Source: Salisapilia sapeloensis
Lineage: Eukaryota; Oomycota; Peronosporomycetes; Peronosporales; Salisapiliaceae
Assembly: GCA_023334545.1 (NCBI GenBank)
Contig: JAADVB010000058.1
Coordinates: forward strand, 1 to 64,000
Length of the DNA stretch: 64,000 nt
Direction: 5' to 3'
The translations under genes were made by a program, and so were the position numbers. This document shows, in pieces, positions 20,517 to 31,123 of this stretch (the first letter of the stretch is position 1; each line of letters starts with the position of its first letter). The notes under the pieces were generated by a model. That model made no database searches and was not told where the DNA came from. It saw only the letters and a program-made list of their open reading frames with translations.

Positions 20517-22246
20517 TTAGACGGCAGGAAGTTGGTCGGACTACCTAAGCTTTTAAATGAAGCAATGATCGCATTTGCAGTTTTCCAATGAAGTTTGTTC
20601 AATGTGTAGATAGGATTAGAGATTCAGTGAGGTAGAATGTAGACAGTATTGAACATTGGAATTGCCACTACATACTTAAGTGATGCATCGCTCGTATAAA
20701 CCGATGAAACATACCGAAGGAAATCATAGTAGCACGACGTACTAGACACATCGACATTCGGACTGAACACAGCCCAATGTAGCTTCAATTGCTCAATTTT
20801 TACAGAAACTCCAAGGTAGCTGTAGATATTGCCGAGAGCAGTGTCATTTAACTGTCACAACAGATCAATGCAGGCAGTGTGAATAGTTCCTCGATTTCCA
20901 TACTTTTCAGGTAGCTCTAAGATATATCTTAGTTTGCCTCACTCTATGTGCACAATCATTTCAAGCCATTGGCACAAGCTAAGGTAGAGAGTATGTTTTA
21001 CCCGTAGTGAGATATAACGCCAAACAGTTCTTCGTGCAAATGCTGACTTCCAACACCAAGTCTATACTTCCACAAAATACTCTAAGTGACAATCTAATGT
21101 TAAGCCCAACAATGTAACTTAAATCAAACCAAGATTTCACGCATCTTGCATGGCCTCTGATGAACGAAATGAGTATAATTCAGCTTATCCTCAATAAGAT
21201 AGTTCCAAAATGTCGAAGAGATCATTTCAAATGCCTGGATGTACAAGTGTCTTGTGTCATGATGTAATACCCTCTCACCTATGGTCGCAACATAATCGCC
21301 TTTCGTTATGCTTGTGGCGAAAAGTATATTTTATCTTTTGCCTGCTTCAAGCAAGTCGACGCTAATGGGAATATAAAGAGAAAATCGAAGGAATTTGAGG
21401 TTGCCACAAGTTGCTACTTAAGTTGATATTAGTACAATAACCAAGTAAACAGGAGCCCTAGTGGCCGTAGCATGATACCCGTAAAAAACCGTCTTACTAG
21501 AAAGTAATAATTCTGCACTTATTCTTTCATAAATTCTTTGTTCGTCTTTCTTGTTTGGATATGAATTTGGGAGGGTCGTTGTTGTATGTCATAAGATTTT
21601 GTGTGTCAAAGAGTCAATATCTTTTAGCATTTTCTCCTTAGAGTCCGTGAGGGTCCTCCCGTTAAGCGGTATTGTATGCCATGTGATGGAAAAGGACCCA
21701 AATCTGGTTATGGTAACCTAGCATTTATGCAAGTACAAACTGCAGTATCACGACACCAGTTATCTTTATCAAAGACATACGATAGTATTTAATACGATCA
21801 ACTAATTTCAACATATCGAAGCGTTCGGCCGACAGAGAGGTTATATTTCGTCGACATCCTGAGTTTGACCGTCCTCAATTGAATGCCATAATTTTATAGT
21901 TTCGTTCCTACACTCACCAATCAAGTGCTGATGCTTCTTGCATTCCGACATAGAGGACATTCCCAACGGCATCGGATACCTGGTAAACTCTATAATAATA
22001 GCGTCAGCATGTACGTCGGTGAGGAGACCAAAGGATGCGAAGCGCGTCAGACCAGCATACCAGCTGGGATAGTTAAGAGATGTACTTAAGTGTTATTCAT
22101 GACGAAGATCTTCGTCATGAACATATGGAGTGAAGAGTGGAAGGAGTGCGAAGTTCCAAGCAGCAGACATACACTTTGCTCCCAGTATTCCATCAAAGAC
22201 AGTAGTATTCATTTTTAAAACAAAATACAAGTTTCACGAAACGTTT
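20517..22246. other. Long intergenic region, no gene supported
   Basis: About 1.7 kb without any convincing open frame. A perfect 26-bp palindrome (22096-22121) lies near its right end and is listed separately. No transposon ends or long repeats noticed by eye. Confidence 0.5.
22096..22121. repeat. Perfect 26-bp palindrome
   Basis: Two perfect 13-base arms (TTCATGACGAAGA and its complement) with no spacer, about 125 bp past the 3' end of the FAH-family gene. As RNA it could only form a hairpin with a small strained loop at the centre; as DNA it could be a dyad binding site or a stem of the downstream 3' UTR. Function unknown. Confidence 0.6.
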
Positions 22247-23134
22247 TTACATTGCAGAGTGCGCCACAACTGGGTTTACGAGCTTTCCAATGCCTTCAAT
22301 CTCAATTTCCACGACATCACCCGGAGCCAGATACACTGGCGGGTCTCTCGTGAAGCCAACTCCCTCCGGCGTGCCCGTTAGAATCAATGTTCCCTTCGGC
22401 AGAGTGCAGTCTTGCGACAGCTCTGAAATTAATCGAGCGACAGAAAAGATCATGTCGGCCGTGCTCGACTGCTGCATCGTCTTTCCATTCAAGTATGTTG
22501 CAATTTTCAGGTCCTGCGGGTCTTTCAGTGCTTCCGGAGTGACCAGTTCGGGTCCAAGAGGACAAAACGTATCGAATCCCTTCGATCGGCTCCATTGCCC
22601 CCCACCTTTCTTACCCTGCCAGCGTCGAGCCGACACGTCATTCGCACACGAGTAACCGCCGACGTACGACAACGCATCCTCAATCGAGACATTTTTGCAT
22701 GCTTTGTTCAGAACCACCGCCAATTCGCATTCGTAATCAACTTCAGGAGGATCCATGGCAATACGAGGGATGACGATCGGATCATTTGGGTGCTGGATTG
22801 CGTGTGGACCTTTGGTGAATAGCACTGGATAGGCAGGTTCCGGCATATTCGTTTCCTTTGCATGCTTCCGGTAGTTGAGACCGATGCACAAAATTTGGGA
22901 AGGAACGATGGGGGCAAGTAGCTTTTTAATCGTAGCCTGGCGACCAGTGTACAGGCGGGTACCGAGCGGATCATTTTCTTCCACGAGATTCACAGTCGCA
23001 CTCGACGCTTCCACACGTTCTCCGCATTGCACGACGCCACGTTCATCCTGGAATCGCACGAGTCTCGTCGCTCGAGCCGGACGCGCTGAAGATGACATGT
23101 TCATGGAGCGGATACTTCGACCAAATAAAGTCAT
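22247..23134 (-). CDS. Fumarylacetoacetate hydrolase family protein (FAHD-like)
   Basis: The frame opens at a GTG; the first ATG ends at 23134, giving 295 residues. A short N-terminal region with Ser/Arg (MTLFGRSIRSMNMSSSARPA) could be a mitochondrial presequence. The protein has the small N-terminal domain and the catalytic FAH domain: CIGLNYRKHAKE, VLFTKGPHAI, PPEVDYECELAVVL (acidic metal ligands Glu and Glu), YVGGYSCANDVSARRWQ and GTLILTGTPEGVGF. Family members act on C-C bonds of 1,3-dicarbonyl or acylpyruvate compounds, or decarboxylate oxaloacetate, using Mg. The motif set is closest to FAHD2-type proteins. The exact substrate is not decidable. It is divergent from the NTF2-like gene with a shared 230-bp promoter region. 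Confidence 0.85.
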   Translation of the reverse strand: MTLFGRSIRSMNMSSSARPARATRLVRFQDERGVVQCGERVEASSATVNLVEENDPLGTRLYTGRQATIKKLLAPIVPSQILCIGLNYRKHAKETNMPEPAYPVLFTKGPHAIQHPNDPIVIPRIAMDPPEVDYECELAVVLNKACKNVSIEDALSYVGGYSCANDVSARRWQGKKGGGQWSRSKGFDTFCPLGPELVTPEALKDPQDLKIATYLNGKTMQQSSTADMIFSVARLISELSQDCTLPKGTLILTGTPEGVGFTRDPPVYLAPGDVVEIEIEGIGKLVNPVVAHSAM

Positions 23135-23364
23135 AGCCACACGTTCGCTCTCGTCCAGATGTTGAATTTGTCTCGTAATGATCGTTACCTTCGCCCTCTT
23201 TTATCTATTAAAAAGTGGGACAATAAGCAAAAACCCGATGCGTCACGAGTAGAGTCGATATAGCTTACGCATACAAAGACCAAGATGTGCAGGATAGCTC
23301 GAGTCGGCAACGTTAAAGACAGCAAAGTCGAAGTCAAAACCGAAAAGAAGAGAAGGGAGAGACC
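23135..23364. promoter_or_regulatory. Shared intergenic promoter region of two divergent genes
   Basis: The ATGs of the FAH-family gene (minus) and the NTF2-like gene (plus) are separated by 230 bp, so both promoters must overlap here. No specific element is recognised. Confidence 0.5.
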
Positions 23365-23913
23365 ATGGCGAACAAGCACGCGCAGCATCTCGCGGACTCG
23401 ATCCTGTCGCTCTACGACGTTGCCGTCGATAGTGACGAGACCATTGCACGCCACTACCTGCCGGAAGCTGTGTTCACAGACCCGGTGGTGGCTGTCCGAG
23501 GTGTTGAAAACATCCAAGCTCAGTTTCGAGCTCTTAGCAAGTTCGTGCGCAGTTCTAAAGCAACGCTGGTGCGAGGCAGCATGGCTGGGTCGTCTGTGCT
23601 CACAATCGACAGTAGCGTCGTGTTCCGCTTAAAGCCATTTCCAAGTCTACTCAAAATTCAACTGCGCATGTTTAGCGTCTTGGAGCTGCGAGGGGGTAAA
23701 ATTGCGTCGCACACGGACCACTTTGACTTTTACTCGGTCCTGAATAACATTCCGGTCGTGTCCTACTTGTACGCACAATTCCGACCAATGTTTGGTGCCG
23801 CGAGCTCTGCAGTGATTAAACGCCTCGTGCCATCTTCTACGTCGACAAAGTATTTGACGGAAGAAGCCGAGTCGAATGGCAATGGCGTGCAGCAAGCGAC
23901 AGCGACTAGCTAA
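23365..23913 (+). CDS. NTF2/SnoaL-like small protein
   Basis: Intronless, 182 residues. It looks like an NTF2-like cone fold: an initial helix (HLADSILSLYD), HYLPEAVFTDPVVAVRGVENIQAQFRAL (the typical strand-turn with a D-P and G motif), a run of beta strands (SVLTIDSSVVFRLK, KIQLRMFSVLEL) and RGGKIASHTDHFDFYSVL. The family includes SnoaL-type cyclases and many proteins with no enzyme activity. After the domain come a hydrophobic segment (NNIPVVSYLYAQFRPMF) and a polar tail. No catalytic set is identifiable, so function is left open. Confidence 0.65.
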   Translation: MANKHAQHLADSILSLYDVAVDSDETIARHYLPEAVFTDPVVAVRGVENIQAQFRALSKFVRSSKATLVRGSMAGSSVLTIDSSVVFRLKPFPSLLKIQLRMFSVLELRGGKIASHTDHFDFYSVLNNIPVVSYLYAQFRPMFGAASSAVIKRLVPSSTSTKYLTEEAESNGNGVQQATATS

Positions 23914-24015
23914 GAAAAGAACAAGTGGTGGATTTTGTTATGACTGCAAGTAACAGCAAAATGAAAGAAAAAGAAAACAGTTTTTATTTTCAAAATGAAG
24001 TGTCTACCACGATCA

Positions 24016-25173
24016 TTACGGTAAGCCTAGTCCTGCGAACGGATCTCGTCCGTTCATCGGTCGACTAGGTTTGCTAGCAGCTTTTGACTGATGCATGGTA
24101 TTCGAGGATTCTTTCATGCCATTCGGATCCAATAGGCTACTAATTGTCTGTCCGGCATTCGCTTGTTGCATCTGCTGTTGATACGATGCGTACGAATGCA
24201 CTGGCTGGTGGGACATGTTACTTTGCATGCCATTGCCGTTCCAGCTCGAGTGGCTGTTCGTGTGGGACGGCTGAGATGGAGCCGGAGCTGGAGGTGTCTG
24301 GTGTACCGCATCAAAGGCACTAAAGTCAGGTCGGAACGATCCGTTCTGGCTGCTATTGCTACCGACCGACTGGGTAGGACTAACCTGCGGGGCAGAAGCA
24401 AATGGATCGAACGACATACTTGAGCTCATGTGTGAACGGCTAGTGGAAACAGAGGACTGCGATCCAGGAGAGCTGACCACTGATGTCGCAGCTGCAGAAC
24501 TCAATCCGAACGGATCAAAGGACGAGTGGTTTGCTGTCGAGGAAGAGGATGCGACGGATGGTGTCCGGTGGGTGCTTCCGGAAGCTGTGAAATCTCCCCA
24601 TATGTCGTCTCCATTGGAGGAAGAGGCTGTGACGGCCTGGGTAGACCACATCGACGCATTGGACGAGGAAGAGACGGAAAATGCATCGAAGGAAGTGGCA
24701 TTGGATACGTTGGAGGCTCCGTCGTCATTGAAATCCAGTAAGTTGATGCTTGGTGTGGGTGCTGGGGCCGCTGCTGACTCTGTTTCCTCCTGTTCTTCTG
24801 CATAGAATGCCTTTTGGTTGTACACGACGTTAACAAAGTGCTTATAGTACTCGAGTGGGTCATCCGGCGTTGGCTTGTGCAATTGCGATTCGTCCCACTT
24901 AGCCAACCAACGACGTCGGCAAGCAGCATTGCCACCACCATTCTCGTCTTTGAGCGCAAGCACTTCATTGAGCTCCCAATTGCTCATCGTAACGCTTTTC
25001 ACGCGAAACGAAAAGGACTGATGGGCACTTTTGCACATGCTACAGACAAATGCTTTCGTACGCTCGACGATATTCTGATGGCCAAACTTGCTCTCCGCGT
25101 CACAGTTGGCGCAAGCCTTATTGGATGGCAAGCGCCGTAGAGCATTCAGCTGCGTCTCTGCGGACGTCGCCAT
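24016..25173 (-). CDS. ArfGAP-domain protein, AGFG/AGD14-like, lacking the arginine finger
   Basis: Intronless, 385 residues. The N-terminal ~125 residues form an ArfGAP-type zinc finger: C21-x2-C24 and C44-x2-C47, then AHQSFSFRVKSVTMSNW and CRRRWLAKWDE. The form FRVKSVTM resembles the AGFG/plant AGD14 branch. In active ArfGAPs a conserved Arg follows the His of this H-R-x-x motif; here that position is Gln52, so GAP activity may be absent or reduced. The remaining ~260 residues are Ser/Gln/Asn-rich with short clathrin/adaptor-like NLLDF, DPFG and DPFA motifs, suggesting an endocytic or Golgi coat scaffold. The domain call is solid; loss of activity is inference. Confidence 0.8.
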   Translation of the reverse strand: MATSAETQLNALRRLPSNKACANCDAESKFGHQNIVERTKAFVCSMCKSAHQSFSFRVKSVTMSNWELNEVLALKDENGGGNAACRRRWLAKWDESQLHKPTPDDPLEYYKHFVNVVYNQKAFYAEEQEETESAAAPAPTPSINLLDFNDDGASNVSNATSFDAFSVSSSSNASMWSTQAVTASSSNGDDIWGDFTASGSTHRTPSVASSSSTANHSSFDPFGLSSAAATSVVSSPGSQSSVSTSRSHMSSSMSFDPFASAPQVSPTQSVGSNSSQNGSFRPDFSAFDAVHQTPPAPAPSQPSHTNSHSSWNGNGMQSNMSHQPVHSYASYQQQMQQANAGQTISSLLDPNGMKESSNTMHQSKAASKPSRPMNGRDPFAGLGLP

Positions 25174-27631
25174 GGAGGGAGTAGATAAGAGTCAGCGGAT
25201 AAAATCCGTTTGAGTTATTTTGGGTGTCTGTCTCGGTTTAGTGGAAGCAATAATGGTTGTAATTTTATGAATTTGTGGTACGACTGCGGTACATGGAAAC
25301 GTCGGACTGAAGGCTTCCGTATCCAGTGTCACTCCATCGAGTACCCTTCTCACGATGGTCATTGACAGTACGTGGAGGCGTGGAGCTGACGTACGTAACG
25401 ATATTGTGGTTATTAATGTAAAAGATAGTTCGTTGGATTTCTTTTGAAGCGTCTAAGTAGGGATAAATGGAATGGTTATCATGTTATGCCGAGCTGCAAC
25501 CGGATTATATAATTACCAAATACGGTGTGACAGCAGAAATGTACTACCAAAATGCAGTTAGGACAAAAAGGAGTCATGGTAGAATAATTAATGTGCTATT
25601 CATCGGATGCTATATGAACATGGCCTTGTATGACCCTTGATCGAATACCGCCGTGGTCAAGTAGAATCCGAAAGCGCTATCGTGGTAGTAACTTTGTTCA
25701 CACATAGAGATCATATTCTTATGCTGAAGTTGAGCTTTCAACATCCCTCGTGTGAGCTCCCGCAGCAGCAGCAACCAATAAAAAAATTAAGCTGACAGAA
25801 CGGGTGTCGCCCGAGGTAAGCGTCTGATTTCTTATATCGATTGTTGCTCTGTTCATCACAAGCCGATTGACTTCCTGCTGGTTGATTACATAATAAAAAA
25901 CATGGTTTATCTCCTCTACTTTTCTATGCTACTTTGGTAACTCTTGCTTATCCATGTTCACGGTCAGAAGTCCACCACTCCAGCATTTCCCGAACATCGT
26001 CTCCGTAATAGTATCGCGTTGCAAAAGGTCGAGCTTACCATGCTATATTATATAACCGGCCTTTGAGGAATATGCTTAAGTAGCTGTTTATGTGGTAACT
26101 CTGAGCTACAAGCGCTAATCGCTATACATGCCGAAGATATAGCTATAAATACTAAGAAGACACAAACTAAAGGATCGGATGGAAGTATCGCTCGAGAGCG
26201 TATAATGAAGTCGGGTTGTAGTTACACTGTCTACCCGGAAATAGATATCCGAACATCTATCGTGGATAGAAATAAGTTGAAGGAAGATTGAGAGCAACGT
26301 AACCGGCAGATAGCTTTCCAAAGCACCAAATACAACTATGAAAAAGATCTTCTCGTCGACAAATGGAAATATGTCGACATAGCTATGGCATATGATGAAA
26401 TCAATCAATTCCGGACGATATTCTTAGCTCCAGGCAACGGGAATAAACTCTACTTAAAAGCATTCATAACAGTATTGTGGTTGAGACAATTAAAACGAAA
26501 ACTTTGTCTGTGCATCCGTTTGTCTATGGTCTATACAGTTCGAAATTGTATCCTTATCCACTATAATTATTCTTTCACATTTTCTAGTGAGCTCCATCTT
26601 AACATGGATTTAGTTGCATCATTGAGTTCCTGGATGGAAGGAACTAAGTATTCAATTAGGTCCAGCAATTGATTCATACCACACTACTGTAGACTGTATA
26701 CCTTGTACTCGTTTTAATCGCCCAACCATGTTTTCGTGTAAATCATAGAGACTAATTACTTTTATTACCATGCATCATCATCGGTACCGGTACTGTGGTG
26801 TAGATTATACGAAAAAGTCCTTCGACTATCGATTAGCGAAGAAACCCACCATTCATTCCTCTTTTCTTTTCCTTTCCTTCTTTCGCACTCATTCGACCGA
26901 ATTGTGGATATCTTGAGCTGCCTGGTGATTGATCATTTGTCTCAGTGACGATTCGAAAGAGGAAGTCAAAGTGTGTCTTTATAGGATGGTATTTACAATA
27001 GCTGTCACGAAGGATTACGTCGATCATGAAAATAAATATCGTGAAATTAGAAGTTTCACAAAAGTAGAAGCTTTAAACACAAACGAAGTAGTAGAAGCTG
27101 GTGACGTCTATGGACATGCGTGTGGTTTCTGCAGCTACACCTAAAAGCGACTGCAAGAGTTTGAAAGTGAGGTTATTGTGAAGTTCGAAAAGAGATCTAC
27201 AAGAAGGGTGGAACGTGCGTGGAAGCCATGAGTCTGATAAGCTGTATGTCAAAACGTCGGTAGAAACTTGCACTCTAAAAGTTTGTTATGTGTTGCAGAC
27301 CCTTTCGAATGTGAAGGTGCTATGATCCGAGCGAATTTCTTTGATCCTTAAAGATCAAGCCGTAGCCAACGGGAACTCAGAATACTGTTAAAAGGTTTCT
27401 ATAGGATAGTAGGGAATGTCGCGCTCTATCATTGAGAGATTTTCAACCACTCGCGTCTTTGTGCTTTCCTGTAGTAAGTTCGCATACGAAATCTCTTTGA
27501 TGTAATTCTATGTGAATCATGACCGCATATGACCCAGAATCGAATATATGCCATTGCTGAATATAACCTAATATGGAATCGACTCTAGAGACCACTCCAA
27601 GTCATTTTCATATTTATTCTCAAGTCCCATA
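25174..27631. other. Long intergenic region, no gene supported
   Basis: About 2.5 kb. Several open frames of 60-100 codons exist on both strands but have no domain and no signal peptide, and I could not extend them by splicing. The right end is the 5' flank of the broken Kazal gene. Confidence 0.5.
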
Positions 27632-28413
27632 ATGATGCGCACGACTGCCTTTGATGTAGCGTTGATAATCGCGATTTCTCCACGCTCAGTTTCACCGCAC
27701 TCTATGCGCGGCATGGAGGCCAAGTGTGATCCTAACATGGTTTGTCCGGAGGAAGTTGAGCCAAAGTGCGCATATTACGGTCAGATCTACTACAACGATT
27801 GCTTCAATGAGCGTGACAATTGTGGTCAATTTGAGATCAATCCTGTTGTTGAGAAAGATGTCTGCGATTCTTTAACTTTTAAAGTTTCGACGCCGGAATG
27901 CAATAAAGATAACAAATGTGAGGATGTTCACAGACCTGTATGTGGATCAGACTTTAAAACGTACGATAACGCGTGCCTCTTCTGAAAACCAAACTGTGAA
28001 GCCAACATGAAGATGAAAGCTGATTCGCATGGGGTTGTAATTCAGAAGGCAGTGGAGATGATGGTGCAGGCTCATTTGCGAACAACTCTACTGCTGAAGG
28101 CGTTGATGTTGGTGATAATGATCCCTCGGATTTTTCAGATGTCGAATCAAACGACAACGGAAAAGCGATGGGCAAAGATGAAGGCGATGAGAATTGCTTG
28201 GGAAACAGTACTGACGATATGAGTTACTCTAGAGATTAGAACATACCCAATTGGTTTGATCCTACTCGTCTGGACGATTGGCACTTGAGAGGCAACGGAC
28301 CATATTTTAGTGATAGTCGATCGGACGAGAGTAAAGGGCATGTTCATGCCAGCGATCTAAGTAATTCGGGAAAAGATGGCCTTGATGTTGGTGAAAACGA
28401 TCGGGGCGACTAG
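27632..28413 (+). pseudogene. Broken two-domain Kazal inhibitor gene
   Basis: Starts with an intact ATG and a weak signal-like N-terminus, then Kazal unit 1 (CDPNMVCPEEVEPKC...) and the start of unit 2 (CNKDNKCEDVHRPVCGSDFKTYDNAC). In unit 2 an in-frame TGA at 27983-27985 sits exactly where relatives have one ordinary residue; the frame beyond it reads on as KPNCEANMKMKADSHG. In a G-run near 28030 the frame shifts, after which an acidic tail follows (VDVGDNDPSDFSD), with another in-frame TAG at 28237-28239 and a final stop at 28411-28413. The tail matches the acidic tails of the Kazal genes at 6695 and 29105. Two stops plus a frameshift indicate a pseudogene; a sequencing error could explain one break but hardly all three. 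Confidence 0.75.
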
Positions 28414-29104
28414 ATGGAAGTTAGTACGGTAGCCATCTTAATTTGGACGCATCATTAAAAACCAAGTTTTATTATAATCCAAATGAAAAAAGATGGATGA
28501 AGCATACTAGAACCGGTCAACAAATAGCTACTTGCACTACCTTGAACTCATGACATCTTTGATCTAGTAATCTAGCTTTCGCCATTCTGCGCCCTTTCAT
28601 GTATAGGAATTTCATTTTTAACCAGGCATCATTTACTTGATCTACAATACAATTTAATGAACAGGCCATCATAGCGATATGTCGATATTTTAAATGTCAA
28701 AATGCAAATTATTTATTTGTTAAGTGTTTCGAACACTTATATTTTAGCGGTAATATATACTTTTACTTTTTAATATGAAGAGAAAGAAGCTTAAATATAA
28801 GTCATCTCGAAGTCAAGACTCTTTCGATACGTGGCAATTATTCTGTTAGATTTATGGGAAATCTCTTCATATCAGCGCCTTCATCGTGGTCATCCGGTCA
28901 CTGACACGTATACAGCTCATCATTCGACAGATGGTCGTCGTCCTTCCACGACAGCCAAGATAACTGTGATGTGCATTTAATTCGCTTCGTAAGTCCAGGT
29001 GGCATTATCCTATCTTGGATAGAATGTAATTGGAGCCAAGTGTGACTGCGTGGTCAGTACAGAATTTCCTTCACTGAGCACAACAAGCACAAGTTTCAAG
29101 AAAT
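28414..29104. other. Intergenic, 5' flank of the large Kazal gene
   Basis: AT-rich. No gene supported. Confidence 0.5.
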
Positions 29105-30781
29105 ATGCTCCACCCTACTGTCCTTGTCATCTCGACTTTGGCTCTGCTGTCCTCGACACCTACTGTCGCAAACAACATGAGACGAGCACAGGATTGTCCT
29201 GACACGCCATGCTCTGATAAAGACGACCCCGTGTGTGCATCTAATCATCAGACATTTCGAAATGAGTGTGAATTTAACAAGAGAGCCTGCATCGAGTCGA
29301 CTAAGATGACTATCATCTTCAATGGTTCTTGTGATAATGCTTTACAAAATGAAGATGAAGCTAGTCCTTCTCGCCGTCAACTTACTGGCTTTGGCTTTAG
29401 CTTAAATGATGCTGTCAATGATGTAGTGTCAACTATTGGCACTAGTGATGATAACGAGGAGGATGCCACTGGTATTAACGGTCTCATCAGTGACAGATTT
29501 CCGATTAGTAAGACAGTTGAGAACGATCTATTGTCGACTATCAGCAGTTTTGGTGATTCTAAGGAGGAGGATTCCACTGGTATCAATGGTCTCGTGAGTG
29601 ATGTATGGCCACAAGGTGGCGAGATTTCCAAAAGTGCATGGTCACTGTTGGACGGTAGCGGCACTAACCACCTGGATGACAGTGGAAATAATGATATGAG
29701 CAGTGACAGTCGAACAGCTCTTGACAGCGTTATCAAGGACATACTACCACTATATGACAGCAATGTCGATAGTGTGCTGGATGGCAGTAATAGCGACGGT
29801 TCGAGCAGCAGTCTACGGGCGAAACGCGATGATATTATGATAAGCCTAGTGTCGCAATACGACAGCAGTGGCAGTAGCTTGCAGGATGGGATTAGCAATG
29901 GTAACTCCGCCGATGATAAATGGGCGAAGGTTGCCGATATTGCCAAAACCTTATTGCAACCGTATGACAGTAGTGGTGATAGCTCGCTGGATAGCAGTGG
30001 TATTAATGACTCTGAAACTGACTTGCGGGCGAGATTAGGCGATACTATCAAAAGTTTAGTGGCAGCAAATGACAACAGTGGCAGTGACGATGTCTTCGTC
30101 AATGGAAAATCAACTGGTGTCAACATTGGCAAAGTGGTGTCATCAATGCTTAGCAGCAGTGGCAGTAACTGGCAGGAAGGTTTTGCTGACCTTCTTTGCG
30201 AGCTGCATGGAGGCTGCAGTGAAGATTCCAAGGATTTAAAGACGTCATGTGATAATCTTAAAGCTTGCAAGACAGAGCACAACCCAGTGTGTGGAAGCGA
30301 TTTGGTTACGTATTCAAACAAGTGTGAACTTGAAGTTGCCCGCTGCGAAAAGAAAGCAGACCTGAAGATACTTAAATCTGAAGCGTGTGATTCGACTTAT
30401 GCAAATGGCGCGTCCAGCTCAAGTGGAGGAAGCGCAATGAGGGATGGCGCCATCTTTGGCAGCGATCTATCGGGCAACTCGAACTACGATGGAGTTACTG
30501 TTGGGGATGATGACTCTGAAAGCAATTTCTCGGACATACCGATCCTCGGCGAGGTTACTGTTGGAGATGTTACGTCTGAAAGTGATTCGTCGGACATACA
30601 AAGTTACGGTGAAGTTTATGCTGGAGATGATACAAATGAAAGTGATGCGCATGAGCTTGAGTACGAAGTTACTACTGGAGATGAAAAGTCAGAAAGTGAT
30701 ACATCGGACGTATCAAGCCTCGGTATACCCGATGAAGTATATCTCGTGAACAACAGCGATAAGATCGGCACCTCTGACTAA
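29105..30781 (+). CDS. Secreted two-domain Kazal protein with repeat linker and acidic tail
   Basis: Intronless, 558 residues. Signal peptide (about residues 1-22), Kazal unit 1 (~30-77; CPDTPCSDKDDPVC, predicted P1 Asp), then a ~300-residue Ser/Asp/Gly-rich region. From about residue 204 to 342 this region holds roughly four ~34-residue repeats with the core (Y/N)DSSG-S-LD. Kazal unit 2 follows (~382-430; CKTEHNPVCGSDLVTYSNKC, predicted P1 Thr). The C-terminal ~100 residues repeat a VxVGDxxSESDxSD unit three to four times. P1 Asp is common in oomycete Kazal effectors. The long linker and tail are unusual for inhibitors and may space the two heads or attach them to a surface (inference). Confidence 0.85.
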   Translation: MLHPTVLVISTLALLSSTPTVANNMRRAQDCPDTPCSDKDDPVCASNHQTFRNECEFNKRACIESTKMTIIFNGSCDNALQNEDEASPSRRQLTGFGFSLNDAVNDVVSTIGTSDDNEEDATGINGLISDRFPISKTVENDLLSTISSFGDSKEEDSTGINGLVSDVWPQGGEISKSAWSLLDGSGTNHLDDSGNNDMSSDSRTALDSVIKDILPLYDSNVDSVLDGSNSDGSSSSLRAKRDDIMISLVSQYDSSGSSLQDGISNGNSADDKWAKVADIAKTLLQPYDSSGDSSLDSSGINDSETDLRARLGDTIKSLVAANDNSGSDDVFVNGKSTGVNIGKVVSSMLSSSGSNWQEGFADLLCELHGGCSEDSKDLKTSCDNLKACKTEHNPVCGSDLVTYSNKCELEVARCEKKADLKILKSEACDSTYANGASSSSGGSAMRDGAIFGSDLSGNSNYDGVTVGDDDSESNFSDIPILGEVTVGDVTSESDSSDIQSYGEVYAGDDTNESDAHELEYEVTTGDEKSESDTSDVSSLGIPDEVYLVNNSDKIGTSD

Positions 30782-31123
30782 AAACTACATAATCATGTTT
30801 TGCGAAACGAATTGAGGCTGAGCTTGTTAAAATGATGGGAAGAGATAATCAAAAGAGTGTGGTTTTGAAATCGATAGTTGTGGTAATGATATGGATATGC
30901 AGTCTACTAGTAACAGAAATAAAAGCATGTTCACAAACAAAAGCTAGTGTCAGTGTTGTCTGTATACCTGTACTCAATGCTTAAAGTAACAGCTCGAATG
31001 TACTAACTTATGTGTGATATTACTAGCCACTTTGTGGTGCTGCTAGCAGCCAAGATTTATATTGTTTATTTTTCGTTTTCGATGCCTAGCCTTCATCCGT
31101 TTCAGTACTTTGTCAGATCTGAG
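30782..31123. other. Intergenic between convergent genes
   Basis: Holds the 3' flanks of the Kazal gene and the START-FYVE gene. Nothing else seen. Confidence 0.5.

Noticed and set aside
27983..27985. TGA in the broken Kazal gene as selenocysteine or readthrough codon
   Set aside because: A second stop and a frameshift further on make a pseudogene simpler; the relatives have an ordinary residue at this place.
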